Shown here in pieces: positions 8,789 to 22,816 of a DNA stretch of 64,000 bases (the stretch's first letter is position 1; every line of letters begins with the position of its first letter). Position numbers and translations under genes: made by a program. The notes under the pieces are model-generated. The model saw nothing but the letters and a program-made list of their open reading frames with translations. It ran no database searches and was not told where the DNA came from. The stretch is taken from contig NZ_CP107976.1 in the NCBI RefSeq assembly GCF_036099295.1, positions 2,976,001 to 3,040,000 on the forward strand, written 5' to 3'. Origin of the DNA: Streptomyces sp. NBC_00358. Lineage in GTDB: Bacteria > Actinomycetota > Actinomycetes > Streptomycetales > Streptomycetaceae.

Positions 8789-8959
8789 GCCGGTCCGGGG
8801 TCCGATGCGGCGGCCGCCTCGTCCGAAGCCGGTCCGAGGTCGCCTGGAGTCATACCTCAGGACGGCGCGACGTCGGCCCGACGTCGGCCGTCGGAGGCCG
8901 GATCGATCCCAGGCGGTCGGTCCGAGGCCGCCGGAAGGCCCGGTCTCCGGACGGACGGT

Positions 8960-8983
8960 CCGAGGCCGGTCCGCCGGCCTCGG
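8960..8983. terminator. Bidirectional terminator hairpin between methyltransferase and ftsH
   Basis: CCGAGGCCGG and CCGGCCTCGG flank a TCCG loop in the 231-base convergent gap. The same gap carries several copies of GGTCCGAGG (8831, 8919, 8957), giving a repetitive character. Confidence 0.6.
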
Positions 8984-9019
8984 AGTCCAGGACCGTCCGC
9001 CGAGGGCGGTCCCGGGCGG

Positions 9020-10954
<1,935 letters not shown>

Positions 10955-11021
10955 ATGGGGACGTTACGTCAGATGGCGGACAGCGGCACCCGCGCCCGCG
11001 AACCCGGCACCCGCGCTCACG

Positions 11022-11062
11022 CCGCTGGGGGCGCCCCTCGTGGTGAGGGGCGCCCCCAGCGG
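11022..11062 (-). terminator. ffh terminator, 18-bp perfect stem
   Basis: Arms 11022-11039 and 11045-11062 pair perfectly around a GTGGT loop, 36 bases beyond the ffh stop. There is no U-tract. Confidence 0.75.
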
Positions 11063-11097
11063 GCGTCGCGAAAGGCTCGTCCGTACGGGACGGAAGG

Positions 11098-12651
11098 TCA
11101 GCCCATGAACTTCTTGAACTCGTCCGGCAGCTCGAAGTCCTCCTGGGCGCCCTGCTGCGGGAGACCGAAGGCGTTGCCGCCCTGGGCCCCGGCCTCACGG
11201 CGGGCGGCCTCCTCTTCCTCCTGAAGCTTGCGCTTCATCGGGTTGCCGGAGCGCTGCTTGCCCTTGGCCTGCTTCTGCTTCTTCTTGGCGCGGCCGGGGC
11301 CACCGCCCATGCCGGGCATCCCGGGCATGCCCGGCATCCCGCCGCCCTGGGCCATGCGGGACATCATCTTGCGGGCCTCGAAGAAGCGCTCGACCAGACC
11401 CTTGACCGCGCTGACCTCGACGCCCGAGCCCTTGGCGATACGGGCACGGCGCGAGCCGTTGATGATCGTCGGCTCGTGGCGCTCGGCCGGCGTCATCGAC
11501 TTGATGATGGCGGCCGTACGGTCGACGTCGCGCTCGTCGAGGTTGTTGATCTGGTCCTTGATCTGGCCCATGCCCGGGAGCATGCCGAGCAGCTTGCTGA
11601 TGCTGCCCATCTTGCGGACCTGCTCCATCTGGGACAGGAAGTCGTCCAGAGTGAAGTCCTGGCCCTTCTTGGACGCCAGCTTGGAGGCCATCTTCTCGGC
11701 CTCTTCTTGGCTGAACGTCTTCTCCGCCTGCTCGATCAGGGTGAGCAGGTCACCCATGTCGAGGATGCGGGAGGCCATCCGGTCCGGGTGGAACGCGTCG
11801 AAGTCGTCGAGCTTCTCGCCGTTCGACGCGAACATGATCGGCTTGCCGGTGACCGAGGCGATCGAGAGGGCGGCACCACCGCGGGCGTCACCGTCGAGCT
11901 TGGAGAGCACCACGCCGTCGAAGCCGACGCCGTCGCGGAAGGCCTCGGCCGTGTTGACCGCGTCCTGGCCGATCATCGCGTCGACGACGAAGAGGATCTC
12001 GTCGGGGCTGACGGCGTCGCGGATGTCCGCGGCCTGCCGCATCAGCTCCTGGTCGATACCGAGGCGGCCGGCGGTGTCCACGATCACGATGTCGTGGACC
12101 TTGGTCTTCGCGAACTCCATGGAGTCCTTGGCGACCTTGACCGGGTCGCCGACGCCGTTGCCCGGCTCGGGGGCGTAGACGGCGACGCCCGCGCGCTGGG
12201 CGACGACGCTGAGCTGGTTCACCGCGTTCGGGCGCTGGAGGTCGGCGGCGACGAGGAGCGGGGAGTGACCCTGGTCCTTGAGCCACTTGCCGAGCTTTCC
12301 GGCGAGCGTGGTCTTGCCCGCACCCTGGAGGCCCGCGAGCATGATCACGGTCGGCGGGTTCTTGGCGAACCGGAGACGGCGGGTCTCGCCGCCGAGGATC
12401 GTGACGAGCTCGTCGTTCACGATCTTCAGGACCTGCTGGGCGGGGTTGAGCGCCTTGGAGACCTCACTCCCCATCGCCCTCTCCTTGACGTTCTTGATGA
12501 ACGTCCGGACGACGGGCAGGGCGACGTCGGCTTCGAGAAGCGCGATGCGGATCTCCCGGGCCGTGGCGTCGATGTCCGCCTCACTGAGGCGCCCCTTGCC
12601 GCGGAGGTTTTTGAACGTCGCGCTGAGGCGGTCGGAGAGGGTATCGAACAC
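11098..12651 (-). CDS. ffh: Signal recognition particle GTPase Ffh
   Basis: Binds signal sequences of nascent membrane and exported proteins together with 4.5S RNA and docks on FtsY. N domain (1-90), G domain with GLQGAGKTT, DTAGR and KLDGDARGG, then the Met-rich M domain ending in repeated GMPGMPGM and a Lys/Gln-rich tail. GTG 12651 begins the conserved MFDTLSDRL; the open frame upstream is not conserved. It has 517 residues. Its receptor gene ftsY lies 9 kb away on the same strand. Confidence 0.96.
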   Translation of the reverse strand: MFDTLSDRLSATFKNLRGKGRLSEADIDATAREIRIALLEADVALPVVRTFIKNVKERAMGSEVSKALNPAQQVLKIVNDELVTILGGETRRLRFAKNPPTVIMLAGLQGAGKTTLAGKLGKWLKDQGHSPLLVAADLQRPNAVNQLSVVAQRAGVAVYAPEPGNGVGDPVKVAKDSMEFAKTKVHDIVIVDTAGRLGIDQELMRQAADIRDAVSPDEILFVVDAMIGQDAVNTAEAFRDGVGFDGVVLSKLDGDARGGAALSIASVTGKPIMFASNGEKLDDFDAFHPDRMASRILDMGDLLTLIEQAEKTFSQEEAEKMASKLASKKGQDFTLDDFLSQMEQVRKMGSISKLLGMLPGMGQIKDQINNLDERDVDRTAAIIKSMTPAERHEPTIINGSRRARIAKGSGVEVSAVKGLVERFFEARKMMSRMAQGGGMPGMPGMPGMGGGPGRAKKKQKQAKGKQRSGNPMKRKLQEEEEAARREAGAQGGNAFGLPQQGAQEDFELPDEFKKFMG

Positions 12652-12873
12652 GGTGGCTTCGGTCCTCGGAGTCGGGGGCGTTTTGGGCTGCCCTCCAGGG
12701 TATCCGGCCCGGCAAGCGAATCGTCCCCGCCGGTCGTATTCAGCGGGCGGGGACGAGGCCACGGGGCGGCCGGGGGCAGGTTCGGGGACCGTCCCGGATC
12801 GGCTTTCGGCGAGCGGACCGCCCCCGCGGCGCGGGTGCGCCTGTCCGCTCAGCGCGCAAAACGGGCCGCGGGG

Positions 12874-15339
12874 TCACGCCCGCAGCGTCTCCTCCAGTGC
12901 TCGCGCGACCGACGCCGCCTCCGCCCCCGGCAGGGGCGCCCCCTTCGTGCCGGTCACGTAGAAGGCGTCCACGGCGTTCGCGCCGAGGGTGGAGACGTGC
13001 ATGCTCCGTACCCGCACGTGCGCCTCCTCCAGGGCCCGCCCGATGCGGTGCAGCAGGCCCGGGGCGTCATGGGCCCGTACCTCGATCACCGTGGCCAGTC
13101 GGGACGCCGCGGGCGCGACCGTCACGCGCGCGGGGGGCGCGACGATGCCCCGGCGGCGCGGGTAGGCGGCGTCGCGTTCGGCGAGGCGCGCGGTGATGTC
13201 GAGGGAGCCGTCGAGGGCGCGTACGAGGTCGGCGCGCAGCCGGGCGGCCTGCGGCAGGGAGCCGTACTCGGCGGCGACCCGCCAGTTGAGCAGCAGGACC
13301 GAGCCCTCGACCCCGTCGGGCAGGTCCAGGGCGCGCAGCTCGGCGGTGCGGACGGTCAGCCGGTGCATGGCGAGGACGCCGGCCACCGAGGGGAGCACGC
13401 CGGGCTGGTCCGGGACCGCGATGAGCAGTTCCACACCGAGCGGTTCCGGGTCGTCCGGGACGGTGGTGCTGCCGCTGTCGGTGTCGGTGTCGACCGGTTC
13501 CGTCTGCGCGCGCAGCGACAGGACGGGCCCGCCCGTGCGGCACGCCTCGATCGCGAGCCGTTCCTGTTCGGCGGTCGGCGCGGCGGCCTCGGGTTCTTCG
13601 GGCGCGTCCCCGGCGAGGACGGCCGAGACCCGTTTGACCAGGTCGGCGACGAGGGAGCCGCGCCAGGTGGACCAGGCGGCGGGCCCGGTGGCCAGCGCGT
13701 CCGCCTCGGTGAGAGCGTGCAGCAGCTCAAGGGTGCCCTGCGATCCGACGGCCTCGGCGACCGAGCGGACGGTGGCCGGGTCCTCCAGGTCACGCCGGGT
13801 CGCGGTGTCGATGAGCAGCAGGTGGTGCCGTACGAGGGTGGCGAGCACCGCCACGTCGGTCCGGTCGAAGCCGATCCGGGCGGCCACGTCACGGGCGATG
13901 ATCTCGCCCGCGACGGAGTGGTCGCCGGGCCAGCCCTTGCCGATGTCGTGCAGCAGCGCGGAGACGAGCAGGAGGTCGGGGCGGCCGACGCGGCGGGTCA
14001 GTTCGGAGGCCCGGACGGCCGTCTCGATGAGGTGGCGGTCGACGGTCCAGATGTGGACGGCGTTGCGCTGCGGCCGGCAGCGCACCCGCTCCCAGTCGGG
14101 CAGCAGCCGGGTGATCAGCCCCTCCGCCTCCAGTGCCTCCCAGACCTCGATGGTGGCGCGGCCGGAGCCGAGGAGCGTGACGAGCTGTTCGCGTGCCTCG
14201 GCGGGCCAGGGCGTGGGCAGGGGACGCGCGGCGGCGGCCATGCGCCGTACGGCGTGCAGGGACAGCGGGAGGTCCGCCTGCGCGGCCGCGGCGGCCGCGC
14301 GGAGCGGGAGCACCGGGTCGCGCTCGGGACGCGCGGCACGGGCGAGCCCGACCTCGCCGTCCTGTTCGACGACGCCCTCGGCGAGCGGGGACCGTTCGGC
14401 GACGGGTTTGCCGCCGCCCAGCATGGCGCGCAGCCGCGGACGCACCGCGCGCGACCGCAGGACGCGTCCCACCTCGCGCCAGGTGACGTCACTGGCGTAC
14501 GACACGACGCGGGCGGCCTCGTAGACCTGGCGCAGCAGTGTGTCGGCGTCCAGCAGACCGAGTTCGGCGGCGACCTGGTCCTGTTCCTGGAGGGCGAGGC
14601 GGTCGGTGGCACGCCCGGTGGCGAGGTGCAGGGCGTCGCGGACGTCCAGGAGCCTGCGGCGGGCGTCGGAGAGTCCTTCACGGGGTGCGTCGGCGAGCCA
14701 GGACGCGGCGACGGCGCGCAGCGCGGTGGCGTCGCGCAGTCCGCCGCGCGCTTCCTTGAGGTCCGGTTCGAGGAGGTACTGGAGTTCGCCCTGACGTTCG
14801 GCGCGCTCCGCGCACAGCTCCTGCAGTTCGGGCAGCCGCTTCGGGGCCTGGTTGCGCCAGTCGGCGAGGACGGCCGTGCGCAGTCCGGCGGTGAGGCCGA
14901 GATCGCCCGCGAGGTGGCGGGCGTCGAGGAGGCCGAGCTGGACCTTGAGGTCGTCGGCGGCGGTCTTGCGGGCCTCGGCCGGCGTACGGACCGAATGGTC
15001 GAGGTCGAGGCCCAGGTCCCAGACGGGGTACCAGATGCGGTCGGCGAGGGAGGCGACGGCGCCGGAGTCCCCGCCGTCGTGCAGGAGGAGCAGGTCGAGG
15101 TCGCTGCGGGGGGAGAGCTCGCCGCGGCCGTAGCCGCCGACGGCGACGAGGGAGACCCCGCGCATGCCCCCGGATCCGGCGGTGAACAGGCCGGTCAGCC
15201 AGTCGTCCGTCAGTTCGGCGAGGGCGGCACGGCGCGGCGGCCCGGACCGCGCCCCCTCCTGGAGGAGGCGCAGCCGGGCCGCCGCATAGCCGCTGGGTCC
15301 CGAGTCCTCTGCTTCCACTCGTGTGTCCGTACTCGTCAC
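12874..15339 (-). CDS. glnD: PII nucleotidylyltransferase/removing enzyme GlnD
   Basis: Nitrogen sensor that modifies and demodifies GlnK; in Streptomyces the modification is known to be adenylylation. It has a nucleotidyltransferase motif GGYGRGELSPRSDLD (residues 68-82), an HD hydrolase domain with LLHDIGKG near residue 465, and two C-terminal ACT domains (about 650-725 and 740-821) for glutamine sensing. GTG 15339 has AGGAG seven bases upstream. Third gene of amtB-glnK-glnD, 38 bases after glnK. Confidence 0.95.
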   Translation of the reverse strand: MTSTDTRVEAEDSGPSGYAAARLRLLQEGARSGPPRRAALAELTDDWLTGLFTAGSGGMRGVSLVAVGGYGRGELSPRSDLDLLLLHDGGDSGAVASLADRIWYPVWDLGLDLDHSVRTPAEARKTAADDLKVQLGLLDARHLAGDLGLTAGLRTAVLADWRNQAPKRLPELQELCAERAERQGELQYLLEPDLKEARGGLRDATALRAVAASWLADAPREGLSDARRRLLDVRDALHLATGRATDRLALQEQDQVAAELGLLDADTLLRQVYEAARVVSYASDVTWREVGRVLRSRAVRPRLRAMLGGGKPVAERSPLAEGVVEQDGEVGLARAARPERDPVLPLRAAAAAAQADLPLSLHAVRRMAAAARPLPTPWPAEAREQLVTLLGSGRATIEVWEALEAEGLITRLLPDWERVRCRPQRNAVHIWTVDRHLIETAVRASELTRRVGRPDLLLVSALLHDIGKGWPGDHSVAGEIIARDVAARIGFDRTDVAVLATLVRHHLLLIDTATRRDLEDPATVRSVAEAVGSQGTLELLHALTEADALATGPAAWSTWRGSLVADLVKRVSAVLAGDAPEEPEAAAPTAEQERLAIEACRTGGPVLSLRAQTEPVDTDTDSGSTTVPDDPEPLGVELLIAVPDQPGVLPSVAGVLAMHRLTVRTAELRALDLPDGVEGSVLLLNWRVAAEYGSLPQAARLRADLVRALDGSLDITARLAERDAAYPRRRGIVAPPARVTVAPAASRLATVIEVRAHDAPGLLHRIGRALEEAHVRVRSMHVSTLGANAVDAFYVTGTKGAPLPGAEAASVARALEETLRA

Positions 15340-15377
15340 CCAGCGACTCCTGTCTTCCTTCTTGCGGGCCGGTCCGG

Positions 15378-18963
<3,586 letters not shown>

Positions 18964-19409
18964 TGGAACGCCCCCACTCCCCGAGACCACTTGTCGCCGC
19001 TCTGCGCCAAGCCCTATCAGAATGCCCGTAATACGGCCGCGCGTCCGGCAGTTCTCACCCTTCGAACGGGAAGCCGGCTTGCCTTTGGCATACCCACGAG
19101 TACACAGAACCCCAGGGCTCGTGCACACAAAGTAATCCTACGATCACGCGTCCAGCCATGGCGATCCGCGAAACGCCACCATTCGCCACCCCTTCGAATG
19201 AACTCCCGCCGCCCTGCTCGCGATTCACTTGACACAGAACGACCAAGGGTGGGCAGAGAGGTGCACGCCAGGGCGCACAGAGCGGCGCGCACCACCCCGC
19301 ACACCACAAGGCGCCGCCTGGATCGCGCGATATCGGGCAGCCAGGAACAGAGGGTGACAATCCGGTTCCGTCACGTAACCACCTGCGCATCGGACCCGTT
19401 GGAGGGGGC
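18964..19409. other. 446-base divergent intergenic region between nsdA and the Prim-Pol-like gene
   Basis: It contains stretches poorer in G+C than the surroundings (19020-19260). A TTGACA hexamer sits at 19229-19234 on the plus strand without a convincing -10 at the right distance. Promoters for both flanking genes must lie here. I see no RNA gene, repeat or ORF worth calling. Confidence 0.4.
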
Positions 19410-20072
19410 ATGGGCTTCACGATCGGCAGTAGTCGGGCGATGCGCGACATCCGGACCGGCGCTCGACGCCGCGGCCGCTCGTCGGAGGGCACCGCCGTCG
19501 CCGCGTTCACCGGACTGTGGGGATGGGACGTGGTCCCGGGCGCCCGGGCCGCCGCGGGAGTGTGCTCGTGCGGCAGGGCCGACTGCGCGGCGCCGGGTGC
19601 GCATCCCCTGAGCTTCGCCCCGACCATCCCGGCGGGCGCGACGCTGAGCGAGGCGACCGGCATCTGGTCCGAGTTCCCCGGTGCGGCGGTGATGCTGCCG
19701 GTCGGCCGGGCGTTCGACGTGATCGAGGTGGCCGAGCCGGCGGGGCGCCGCGCGCTCGTCCGCCTGGAGCGGATGGGCCTCCCCCTCGGCCCGGTCACGG
19801 CCACCGCGGACGGCCGCGCGCAGTTCTTCGTCTCCCCCGGCTCCGCCGCCGAACTCCCCGAGCTGCTCTACCGGATGGGCTGGGACGACGCCGCCCTCGA
19901 CCTGCACGGCCTGGGTCCGGGTACGTACATCACCGCCCCGCCCTCCGACCGCGCGGGGCTCGGCCCGGTCCGCTGGCTGCGCTCCCCCGCCCTCGACTCG
20001 GCCACGAAGCCGCCCCCGGCCCGCCTGCTGCTGGGCACGCTCGCCTACGTGGCACACCGTTCGCGGGCCTGA
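19410..20072 (+). CDS. Bifunctional primase/polymerase (Prim-Pol)-like protein, probably non-catalytic
   Basis: Protein of 220 residues resembling the N-terminal Prim-Pol fold annotated in actinobacteria (VCSCGRADCAAPGAHPL, GVDV-like core replaced by AFDVIEV, and GTYITAPPS). The paired acidic residues of an active primase/polymerase (DxD) are not clear, and no helicase or DNA-binding partner is fused or adjacent. ATG 19410 has GGAGG seven bases upstream. It is probably a conserved Streptomyces protein of unknown function. Confidence 0.6.
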   Translation: MGFTIGSSRAMRDIRTGARRRGRSSEGTAVAAFTGLWGWDVVPGARAAAGVCSCGRADCAAPGAHPLSFAPTIPAGATLSEATGIWSEFPGAAVMLPVGRAFDVIEVAEPAGRRALVRLERMGLPLGPVTATADGRAQFFVSPGSAAELPELLYRMGWDDAALDLHGLGPGTYITAPPSDRAGLGPVRWLRSPALDSATKPPPARLLLGTLAYVAHRSRA

Positions 20073-20159
20073 GCCTGCCGGACGGGCCGTCCCCGTCCCG
20101 CCCGGCCGGGCGGGGAGCAGGCACCCCCGGGGCCGCCGACCGCGAGAGCCGCACAGGAC

Positions 20160-20199
20160 GAAGCGCCCGCCCCCGACAGTGTCGTGGGACGGGCGCTTC
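20160..20199. terminator. Bidirectional terminator between Prim-Pol-like gene and ftsY
   Basis: GAAGCGCCCG (20160-20169) pairs with CGGGCGCTTC (20190-20199), with a smaller GACA/TGTC pairing inside. It sits in the convergent gap, 30 bases beyond the ftsY stop. Confidence 0.6.
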
Positions 20200-20228
20200 A
20201 TCGGGCACCTACGCGTCGGCGTGGGTGG

Positions 20229-21431
20229 TCACTCTCCGATAAGGGCGTCGACGAACGCCTCCGGCTCGAACGGCGCCAGGTCGTCCGCGCCCTCGCCGAG
20301 CCCCACCAGCTTGACCGGGACACCCAGCTCGCGCTGCACCGCGATGACGATGCCGCCCTTCGCCGTGCCGTCGAGCTTGGTCAGCACGATGCCGGTGACC
20401 TCCACGACCTCGGCGAACACGCGCGCCTGGACCAGACCGTTCTGGCCGGTGGTCGCGTCGAGGACGAGCAGCACCTCGTCGAGCGGCGCGTGCTTCTCGA
20501 CGACGCGCTTGACCTTGCCGAGCTCGTCCATGAGACCGGTCTTGGTGTGGAGCCGGCCGGCGGTGTCGATGAGGACGACGTCCGCGCCCTCCGCGATGCC
20601 CTCCTTGACCGCGTCGAAGGCGATCGAGGCGGGGTCGCCGCCCTCGGGGCCGCGGACGGTACGGGCGCCCACACGCTCGCCCCAGGTCTGGAGCTGGTCG
20701 GCGGCGGCGGCGCGGAAGGTGTCGGCCGCACCCAGCACGACGTTCTTGCCGTCGGCGACGAGCACGCGCGCGAGCTTGCCGGTGGTGGTGGTCTTACCGG
20801 TGCCGTTGACGCCGACGACCATCACGATGCCCGGGGTGTCGAGGTTCGAGTCGGTCTTGACCGTGCGGTCGAACTCCGGGACGAGGAGCGTGAGCAACTC
20901 CTCGCGCAGCAGGCCGCGCAGCTCGTCCGGCGTCCGGGTGCCGAGCACCTTCACCCGCTCGCGCAGCCGCTCGACCAGCTCCTGGGTCGGCTGCACACCG
21001 ACGTCGGCGACGAGCAGCGTGTCCTCGATCTCCTCCCAGGTCTCCTCGTCGAGGTGCTCGCGCGAGAGCAGCGTGAGCAGCCCCTTGCCGAGCGCGTTCT
21101 GCGAGCGGGAGAGCCGGGTGCGCAGGCGCACCAGGCGGCCGGCGGTCGGTTCCGGGATCTCGATCTCGGGGACGACCGGGGGTTCCTCGACGACGACCGG
21201 CGGGGCGGCCGACCGGTCGGGGAGATCCACCTCCTCGATCGTGCGGCGTGGTTCGTCGCGCGGCGTCTCGGCCTCGTCGCCGACGTGCGGTTCGGCCGGA
21301 GGGGCGGTGATGTCGGGGGCGGCGGGGGGCGGCGGGGGCAGCTGCTTCCGCTTGCGACTGCCGACGACGAGCCCACCGAGCGCGCCGATCACCACCACGG
21401 CGATGACTACAGCAAGGATGATGGTTTCCAT
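20229..21431 (-). CDS. ftsY: SRP receptor FtsY
   Basis: Membrane-anchored GTPase that receives the Ffh-ribosome complex. It opens with a membrane helix (about 2-23), typical of actinobacterial FtsY, then has an acidic/Pro-rich A domain (30-95) and the NG domain with GVNGTGKTTTTGKLA, DTAGRLHTK and TKLDGTAKGG. ATG 21431 matches the family start; ATG 21452 is an alternative seven codons upstream. It has 400 residues. Confidence 0.95.
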   Translation of the reverse strand: METIILAVVIAVVVIGALGGLVVGSRKRKQLPPPPPAAPDITAPPAEPHVGDEAETPRDEPRRTIEEVDLPDRSAAPPVVVEEPPVVPEIEIPEPTAGRLVRLRTRLSRSQNALGKGLLTLLSREHLDEETWEEIEDTLLVADVGVQPTQELVERLRERVKVLGTRTPDELRGLLREELLTLLVPEFDRTVKTDSNLDTPGIVMVVGVNGTGKTTTTGKLARVLVADGKNVVLGAADTFRAAAADQLQTWGERVGARTVRGPEGGDPASIAFDAVKEGIAEGADVVLIDTAGRLHTKTGLMDELGKVKRVVEKHAPLDEVLLVLDATTGQNGLVQARVFAEVVEVTGIVLTKLDGTAKGGIVIAVQRELGVPVKLVGLGEGADDLAPFEPEAFVDALIGE

Positions 21432-21665
21432 AACAAGCCCAGTATCAGTCATCCCTCGCGTGGGAGGGTTTTTCCCCCGCGCAGGGGATCTCTTGTCGTT
21501 TTGTACGAACACCTGGGGCGCTGAAACAGGTCCTCGCGCCGCTCCGAGGGACGCCCGGTCCGCGCCGGTGGCACGGGCCGCACCCACCGTCCTCCCGGGG
21601 CCGCCGATCCCGCCGCCACCCCGGCTCGGCTCCGGCCCGACTCCGGCGTCCGCCGCTATGGCAAC

Positions 21666-21680
21666 CTGACGTACCGTCAG
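21666..21680. promoter_or_regulatory. Palindromic operator candidate upstream of the luciferase-like gene
   Basis: CTGACG and CGTCAG flank TAC, ending 36 bases before ATG 21717. The symmetry and position are those of a TetR- or GntR-type operator. No regulator gene is adjacent, so the ligand is unknown. Confidence 0.45.
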
Positions 21681-21716
21681 CTACCGTCCCCCTCCACACA
21701 CGAAGGGGGGCTCCCC

Positions 21717-22685
21717 ATGCCCGTGACGGTCGTGCGCTTCAACCTCGTCGAACCCGGCGCCACCCCCGCCTCGCTCAGCGCCCGCTACCGGGCGGCCGTC
21801 GAGATGGCCACGTACGCCGACGACCGCGGGATCACCACGGTGCAGACCGAGGAGCACCACGGCGTCGCCAACAACTGGCTGCCCTCGCCGTTCGCGTTCG
21901 CGGGCGCGGTCTTCGGGGCGACCCGGAACCTCGCGGTCACCGTCTCGGCGGTCATCGGCCCGCTGCACGACCCGCTGCGTCTCGCCGAGGACATCGCCGT
22001 GCTCGACCTGCTCAGCGGCGGACGCCTGGTGACCGTGGCCGGCATCGGCTACCGGCCCGAGGAGTACGCGCTGTTCGACGTCGACTGGAAACGGCGCGGA
22101 AAGCTCCAGGACGAGCTCCTGGAGACGGTGCTGAAGGCGTGGACCGGCGAGGAGTTCACCTATCGGGGCCGCACGGTACGGGTCACCCCCCGTCCGTTCT
22201 CCGATCCGCACCCGCTGCTGCTGGTGGGCGGTTCCTCCCGGGCCGCGGCCCGGCGCGCCGCCCGGCTGGGGCTGCCGTTCTTCCCGAGCGCGCACCTGCC
22301 CGAGCTGGAGGCCTACTACAAGGAGCGGCTCATCGAGTACGGCACCGAGGGCTGGACCATGATGCCCGGCGCCGAGACACCGCTGCTGCACATCGCCGAG
22401 GACCCGGACCGGGCCTGGGCCGAGTACGGCTCCCACTTCCTGCACGAGGCACGGACGTACGCCTCCTGGCAGTCCGGTGACATCCGCTCGGCGGTGAAAT
22501 CGGCGGCCACGACGGTCGAGGAGCTGCGCGCCGAGGGCGTGTACCGCATCCTGACGCCCGACCAGTGCGTGGCTCTGGGCCTCGACAGCCTGGTCCTGCA
22601 TCCGCTGTCCGGCGGGATGCCCGTGGACGAGGGCTGGCGGAGTCTGCAGCTGTTCTGCGAAAGCGTGCTGCCCCGGCTCGGTTGA
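21717..22685 (+). CDS. Luciferase-like (LLM) flavin-dependent oxidoreductase
   Basis: A 322-residue TIM-barrel oxidoreductase of the bacterial luciferase superfamily. It has TVQTEEHHG near residue 40, AVIGPLHDPLRLAEDIAVLDLLSGGR (about 79-105) and HPLLLVGGSSRAAARRAARLG (about 160-185), all usual for the family. The cofactor may be FMNH2 or F420; the sequence alone does not decide. ATG 21717 has AAGGGGGG upstream. A palindrome in the promoter region suggests a dedicated repressor. Its 3' end forms half of a terminator hairpin. Confidence 0.85.
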   Translation: MPVTVVRFNLVEPGATPASLSARYRAAVEMATYADDRGITTVQTEEHHGVANNWLPSPFAFAGAVFGATRNLAVTVSAVIGPLHDPLRLAEDIAVLDLLSGGRLVTVAGIGYRPEEYALFDVDWKRRGKLQDELLETVLKAWTGEEFTYRGRTVRVTPRPFSDPHPLLLVGGSSRAAARRAARLGLPFFPSAHLPELEAYYKERLIEYGTEGWTMMPGAETPLLHIAEDPDRAWAEYGSHFLHEARTYASWQSGDIRSAVKSAATTVEELRAEGVYRILTPDQCVALGLDSLVLHPLSGGMPVDEGWRSLQLFCESVLPRLG

Positions 22686-22712
22686 CCTGACGGTCCGAGC
22701 CGGGGCAGCACG
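22664..22712 (+). terminator. Terminator with 18-bp stem whose 5' arm lies inside the coding sequence
   Basis: Arms 22664-22681 (last codons of the oxidoreductase) and 22695-22712 pair perfectly around a 13-base loop that contains the TGA stop. Translation to the stop would compete with folding. Confidence 0.7.
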
Positions 22713-22776
22713 CCCTCTTCACGAGTACGAGGAGAGGGGCAGCGGGGACTTGGCCCTTCTCCTCGAGTTCGGGGGT

Positions 22777-22808
22777 GCCACCGGGGCTCGCGAGGAGCCG
22801 CCGGTGGC
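22777..22808 (-). terminator. glcP terminator hairpin
   Basis: GCCACCGG-GGCTC pairs with GAGCC-CCGGTGGC with one bulged G and a GCGAG loop, directly past the glcP stop at 22817. Confidence 0.6.
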
Positions 22809-22816
22809 GTGGGCGG

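Noticed and set aside
19229..19260. TTGACA at 19229 as a promoter for the Prim-Pol-like gene
   Set aside because: No acceptable -10 hexamer at 16-19 bases.
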